DNA of 12,453 nt from Temnopleurus reevesii (Eukaryota; Echinodermata; Echinoidea; Temnopleuroida; Temnopleuridae), in the NCBI GenBank assembly GCA_036244855.1, contig BQKZ01001482.1, positions 1-12,453 of the forward strand, read 5' to 3'. The notes beneath the pieces were generated by a model. The model was not told where the DNA came from and did not search any database. It was given only the letters and a program-made list of their open reading frames with translations. This document shows, in pieces, positions 1 through 12,453 of the stretch. Numbering within the stretch: the first letter of the stretch is position 1; each line of letters starts with the position of its first letter. A program made the translations under genes and the position numbers.

Positions 1-1071
1 AAAAAAATTGTCTAGTTGGAAGTACACATAAAAATAATCCCGATAAGCATTCCATGATATTAAAACAGTGCTTAGTTTTCCAAATATTGAATTATCAAAA
101 CTAATTGATTCTCATGTATAATCTCCAGATTGGTAAATGCGCTAGTCCACACAGCGAAACAATGAGACAAAGCATGCAGAGCTACTGTGTAAATGGCTAA
201 AAGAACCTAATGCAGATGTACAGGGCATAAGTCGATCGCAAATGACACATTTATTTGCTTATACATGTTGTAGCTCCTTAACTAATAATCCACATTATGT
301 CAGATTAAGTTATTTGGGGTTAATTTTATGCATTTCAGCAGTATAAAAATCTTTTTTTAACCTCAGATACTGTTTAACCAAAACAAGACATATTTTCCTT
401 CTCAACCCTCTCAAATCAAGAATGCATGGGTCTAATGGAATTGTAAGACTCATTCAAAAAGCAATCAATATTGATAGAATTCATTTAGAACAAATACAAT
501 CCACTATTTAACAAGACATAAATATAACTAACACAGGTCATGCAGTTCAATTTATACAGATTGTCTGGGCCTCATGTTGACATGATGCCCCAATAGAAGT
601 TTCATAGTAAAAATAAGTCTGAAATAAGAGGCACATACATTATAATTCAATACGGTGGAAACTCGATATAACGAGGCACTGGGACCATCAGAAATACCTT
701 GTTAATCTCTTTATAGCAGAGTTTAAAAAAAATAATTTATTAAGAGCTGGGACCAGATCTTTCACCTCTTTATATCAGATATTTCGTTATATCAGATTTC
801 TTTCTACCAAGTTTCCACCGTACATATAATCAAATTCTGAAGGGGCATTCCCAAAAGATGATATCAATGTAATCAGACACCTATATGTCCTAGCCATTGC
901 AGAAGATTGTCTCGATTTATCAAACAGTTTGCTAAAATGAACTCGTATAAAATTCAGTGGAACTATGTGAATGTATTCATATAATTTCAGCTCAAACACT
1001 TTATTCAAATTGGTCATAATTTGTCAGAGAAATTTGGAAAGCAAATCAGACGCATCTGGAATCATCCCATT
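1..1071. repeat. Downstream duplicated block, copy 1
   Basis: Non-coding block matching 1250-2122 in the same orientation. The first 95 bases are identical to 1250-1344; after that the copies differ by many substitutions and indels (by eye roughly four-fifths alike) until GGAATCATCCCAT at about 1058-1070. Good anchors are CTAGTCCACACAGC and AAAAGATGATATCA. Copy 1 contains a MITE that copy 2 lacks. No open frame here looks like a gene. Confidence 0.88.
653..820. mobile_element. 168 bp MITE, pogo/Tc1-mariner-like
   Basis: The ends are CGGTGGAAACTCGATATAAC and, inverted, CGGTGGAAACTTGG, flanked on both sides by TA (651-652 and 821-822). Copy 2 of the surrounding block reads CAATACATATAATC straight through with one TA, an exact empty site. 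A TA duplication and GGAAACTCGATATAAC-type ends fit non-autonomous pogo/Tigger-like elements. No transposase is encoded. Confidence 0.85.
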
Positions 1072-1248
1072 TCAGGGCTTTATTATTTCTATTGTTTTTT
1101 TTTATGGGAATTGTTGGTGACATTATTAGAGGCATAGAAAATGAATTTTAAATTCAGTTCATACATCAATATGCAAAATAGACAAGGATTCATGAATATT
1201 GACTAAAAACACAATTTGCATTGACTTTGTACATAAAATCACGTTTTG
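1072..1248. other. Spacer between duplicated blocks, nothing recognised
   Basis: AT-rich sequence with no counterpart after block copy 2. No coding or repeat structure is seen. Confidence 0.6.
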
Positions 1249-1249
1249 N
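1249..1249. other. Unknown base, possible contig junction
   Basis: The only N in the window lies exactly between the first block with its tail and the start of the second block copy. It may mark a join of two contigs and not a single uncertain base. Confidence 0.7.
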
Positions 1250-2122
1250 AAAAAAATTGTCTAGTTGGAAGTACACATAAAAATAATCCCGATAAGCATT
1301 CCATGATATTAAAACAGTGCTTAGTTTTCCAAATATTGAATTATGAAAAATAATTGATTTTCATGAATAATACAGAGATTGGTACAAACGCTAGTCCACA
1401 CAGCAAAACAATGAGAAGGAAGAATGCGCACGCATAGCTAAATAGCTCACCTGGAGCCTAATGCCTAAGTTGATTGCAAACCAGACATTTATTTGCTTCT
1501 AAGTCCCTTTTTAATAATCCACATCATGTCAGATAAAGTTCTTTTGGGTTAATTTCATGCACTTATGCAATATGCAAATTATATATATTTCAACCTCAGA
1601 TACCTTTTAACGTAAACAAGACATCATTTCCCTTTTTAAATGTCTCATATGAAGTACAGGTCTAATGGAGTTGTATGACTCATTCATAAACCAATAAATA
1701 TTCATAGAATTCATTCAAAACAAATACAATCCTGTATTTAACAACACATAAATCATACTAACACAGACCATAATCATATGGGTCAATTTTTACAAACTGT
1801 CTGTTAACATACATAACATACAGCAACAATAAAAGTTTCACAGTAAACATGCATACATCATGCTTCAATACATATAATCAAATTCTGAAGGGGCACTCCC
1901 AAAAGATGATATCATTGTAATCACACATCTACATTATAGCGATTGTAAAATGCATTCAGGGGGTCTGGATCCATCAGTTTCGTTAAAAGAATTTATATGA
2001 AGCTCAGAGGAGGTATGTGAATGTAATCACATAATTTAGGTTCAAATACATTATTTCAATTGGTCATAATTTCTCAAACTTGGAATGCAAATATCAAAAC
2101 GTTACATCTGGAATCATCCCAT
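1250..2122. repeat. Downstream duplicated block, copy 2
   Basis: Second copy of the block at 1-1071, beginning with the same seven A's as the window itself and directly after the unknown base at 1249. It has the empty site of the MITE at 1869-1870. The block ends at GGAATCATCCCAT, beyond which the two copies have unrelated flanks. Confidence 0.88.
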
Positions 2123-2557
2123 CAGGAGTACGAGAAGTGTGACACTGGGCTTTGTTCAGAAATACATTGCAGAGTTTCCAAGCTTTTGCACACATCATTT
2201 AAAATACATATAACCAAACAGCTGATGTTTCTTGTGGGGTAGATCACAATTACAAAAGAAACCTTCACCAAGTCATTCACTTGAAAGGTTGAAACAGACT
2301 TTGCAAATAATCTACAAAATAATACCAGGTTGGCAGCTCTGTAGGGTATAATCCATTTCAAATTTTTCAAATTAATACTTACAGGTACTGTTTAACTGTA
2401 ACAAAAATCTTCACTCAAAATATTCATTTGATCAAATGCAGGGTGGGTGGACCTGCTTTTTATAAGAAATATAACTCTCAGATGTTCACAAATTTAATTG
2501 TTAACTGTTATGGAAAATACTATTTTACAAGTGCTCTGGATGAAGAAATTGGTCAGA
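2123..2557. other. Intergenic or 3' UTR stretch, no gene seen
   Basis: Lies between the terminal-exon array and the duplicated block. An ATTAAA on the minus strand (2498-2493), about 60 bases past the array, could be a polyadenylation signal for rad51, but the evidence is only the hexamer. Short open frames here have no recognisable product. Confidence 0.45.
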
Positions 2558-2638
2558 TCATTCTCTAGCATCACCGACTAGAAAAGCATTGATAGCAAAC
2601 ATCACTTCAGCTTCAGTAGACAGCTGGGAATCATAGAT
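2558..2638 (-). pseudogene. rad51 exon 9 tail copy E, most distal
   Basis: Reads IYDSQLSTEAEVMFAINAF then LVGDARE and TGA. It keeps the parental Tyr that copies B to D have lost, so it is not a simple descendant of them. The final DGIG is altered to FLVG. The unit pattern ends here; 2123-2557 shows no further copy. Confidence 0.85.
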
Positions 2639-2736
2639 ATTAAAAATAAAAACTGGATCCGGGTGAGGATAACTAATTGAAGGGCAATGAGCCCCTTTAT
2701 ATCAAGAGTTCTTTCAGGATTTTGATCAAGACAGGA

Positions 2737-2820
2737 TCAATCTTTCACATCACCAGTGCCATCAGCATTGATAGCATACAACACTTCTGCTTCAGTTCGT
2801 CAGATTGAATCATTTATCTT
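2737..2820 (-). pseudogene. rad51 exon 9 tail copy D, with internal stop
   Basis: Aligns over 28 codons as KINDSI, stop, RTEAEVLYAINADGTGDVKD, stop. TGA replaces the Cys codon, so this copy is broken. The spacer to copy C is conserved, which places it in the same duplication series. Confidence 0.88.
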
Positions 2821-2910
2821 AAAATTAAAACTCATTCATGACCTCCAGATCCTGGAGAGCACAGATCCTCTACATAAAAGAGTTCGGTTAGGATTTCTAG
2901 ACCGTTCGAA

Positions 2911-2992
2911 TCAGTCTTTAGCATCACCGATTCCATCGGCATTGATAGCAAACATGGCTTCAGCTTCAAATAGACAGGTTGAATCATTAAAT
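2911..2992 (-). pseudogene. rad51 exon 9 tail copy C, frame-compatible
   Basis: [18 protein letters not shown] then GIGDAKD and TGA: the best preserved extra tail. One extra base before the Asn codon puts the AG at 2994-2993 (TTTACATTTTAAG) in phase with exon 8. Such a join would read [14 protein letters not shown] to the normal end. The acceptor is weak (short pyrimidine tract, A at -3). It is listed as a pseudogene fragment unless transcripts show use. Confidence 0.85.
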
Positions 2993-3098
2993 CTTAAAAT
3001 GTAAACTCATTCATGACCTCCAAGTATAGATAATCAACTGGAAAGCAGGAATCCTCTAAATAAAAGAGTTCTTTTCAGACTTCATGACATCGTTCAAA

Positions 3099-3182
3099 TC
3101 AGTCTTTAGCATCACCAATTCCATCGGCATTGATGTCAAACAAAGCCCGAGCTTCCCGTAGACAGGTTGAATCATTCATCTT
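3099..3182 (-). pseudogene. rad51 exon 9 tail copy B
   Basis: 28 codons open in the RAD51 frame: KMNDSTCLREARALFDINAD then GIGDAKD and TGA. No internal stop. Many differences from the parent are synonymous. It shares Asn for Tyr and Thr for Pro with copy C. A splice at the AAG before ATGAAT would hit TGA at once after exon 8, so it cannot serve as a simple alternative last exon. Confidence 0.9.
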
Positions 3183-3284
3183 AAAATTAAAACTCATTAA
3201 TAACCTCCAAGTATGAATAATCAACAGGAGAGCACTACTCCTCTAATTAAAGAGTTCTTTTCGGACATCAAAACTTCATTCACA

Positions 3285-11779
<8,495 letters not shown>

Positions 11780-11911
11780 TATTACTTCTCAAAGATTCTC
11801 CTTCAATAAAGAGAGAAATATGTTTCTTTAAGTTAGTGAGAACAGAATAATTCCCAAAGCAAATTGCATTTACTAATAATAATATAAATAAGCTAGGTAG
11901 GAAAAGTACAA

Positions 11912-11957
11912 TACAGTGGAAACTCAGGATAAAGAGATCTGATGTAACATAATTTCA
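11912..11957. repeat. MITE-end-like fragment
   Basis: ACAGTGGAAACTCAGGATAA followed by AGAGATCTGATGTAAC resembles the ends of the element at 653-820 and is likewise preceded by CAATA. No partner inverted end was found nearby, so it is a solo or decayed copy. Confidence 0.55.
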
Positions 11958-12094
11958 GTTGTAATCTAAGTAAATCACGGCTGCAATCTAATTCCTAGCA
12001 AAGTTTTAATGTAAATTCTTGGAATGTGTTATCATTTTTTTGCGATCATCGTCTTCTCCATACTTATAGACTTTCCACAAGAAAAACGTTAGAC

Positions 12095-12211
12095 GCTAAT
12101 GCACTTTCGTATTCAGCGGCACTGCCGCCAGTGGCAGCGTACGTACACACGAAGGGAGCTTAAATAACAAGACATCTACATACTCACAGATGGATACGAA
12201 AGTGCATTAGC
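12095..12211. mobile_element. Small element with 18 bp perfect inverted repeats
   Basis: GCTAATGCACTTTCGTAT (12095-12112) and its exact reverse complement (12194-12211) bound 81 bp; the match extends imperfectly outward. The spacer holds a short GC-rich hairpin, CACTG CCGC CAGTG. It lies upstream of rad51, near where a non-coding first exon and promoter would be expected. Confidence 0.6.
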
Positions 12212-12453
12212 ACCAACATTTCTGGCCTTGCACTTTTGTGTTTATCGAGAATTACAAGAATTCAAACGTACTTTTAAGTTACACTTACACTTACAAGTTA
12301 CAGCTGGCCCTGGTTTTCCTATTCATATTTTTTCTGCAAATCACTGATCAAATATTATGGGTCACATCTAGTCACCTCTAGCTCTGTTCTTTAGTATGTT
12401 ACAGCTGTGTGTGCGTATATTTTGGATGCAAGTCAATTGGGGGGGGGGGGGGG

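Larger units (their letters stand above)
2558..3284 (-). repeat. Tandem array of degenerate rad51 terminal-exon copies
   Basis: Downstream of the true stop, a unit of about 174-188 bp recurs four times. Each unit holds the last 26-28 codons of exon 9 including the stop, plus about 100 bp matching the flank just after the real stop (on the + strand each spacer carries a variant of AAAGAGTTCTTTTC and most have AACTCATT with ACCTCC). Including the real exon there are five tail copies, with stops ending at 3285, 3099, 2911, 2737 and 2558. The first half of exon 9 is missing from every extra copy. The array probably lies in the 3' UTR or just beyond it; no firm polyadenylation signal was identified. 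Confidence 0.93.
11801..12453. other. 5' flank of rad51, promoter not resolved
   Basis: Should contain the non-coding first exon if the acceptor at 11802-11801 is real. Candidate donors on the minus strand are ATCT before GTGAGT (near 12186) and two GTAAGT sites (near 12280-12296); none can be chosen from sequence. No convincing TATA or initiator was seen. The window ends in 15 G (12439-12453), probably low-quality contig-end sequence. Confidence 0.5.

Noticed and set aside
787..1017. 76-codon minus-strand frame in the duplicated block
   Set aside because: It starts in the flank and runs into the MITE end; the matching frame is not kept in block copy 2, so it is not a conserved gene.

Overview
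The window is eukaryotic nuclear DNA: AT-rich, intron-rich, and full of microsatellites and small inverted-repeat elements. It holds one recognisable gene, a complete RAD51 recombinase on the minus strand. Nine coding exons join through eight GT-AG introns into 1008 bp, 335 residues plus stop. The protein is very close to vertebrate RAD51 along its whole length. The repeat types suggest a marine invertebrate, most likely an echinoderm such as a sea urchin. That species guess comes from memory of such genomes and is not proved here.

Layout on the + strand. 1-2122: two diverged copies of a ~1 kb non-coding block downstream of rad51, separated by a single N at 1249. Copy 1 carries a 168 bp TA-flanked MITE that copy 2 lacks, so filled and empty sites sit side by side. 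2123-2557: nothing recognised. 2558-3408: rad51 terminal exon (3285-3408) followed by four degenerate tandem copies of its last 26-28 codons, each with ~100 bp of 3' flank. 3409-11704: rad51 exons and introns. Intron 7 holds a diverged partial copy of exon 7, and intron 2 holds a 97% identical partial copy of exon 2. Introns 7 and 8 also hold several transposon-like repeats. 11705-11779: first coding exon. 11801-12453: 5' flank with an 18 bp perfect inverted repeat and a MITE-end-like fragment, ending in a poly-G run.

The unexpected feature is repeated local duplication of rad51 itself. Exons 2, 7 and 9 each have one or more extra partial copies. Each copy lies just downstream of its parent in transcription order, keeps the 3' end of the exon (splice donor or stop codon) and lacks the 5' end with the splice acceptor. 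One terminal-exon copy would join exon 8 in frame through a weak AG. None of the others offers an in-frame splice at the copy boundary. The copies range from nearly identical to heavily decayed, so they arose at different times. For the exon 2 copy and the 1 kb block, assembly of two divergent haplotypes in tandem is a serious alternative.

No RNA genes, CRISPR arrays or second protein-coding gene were found.
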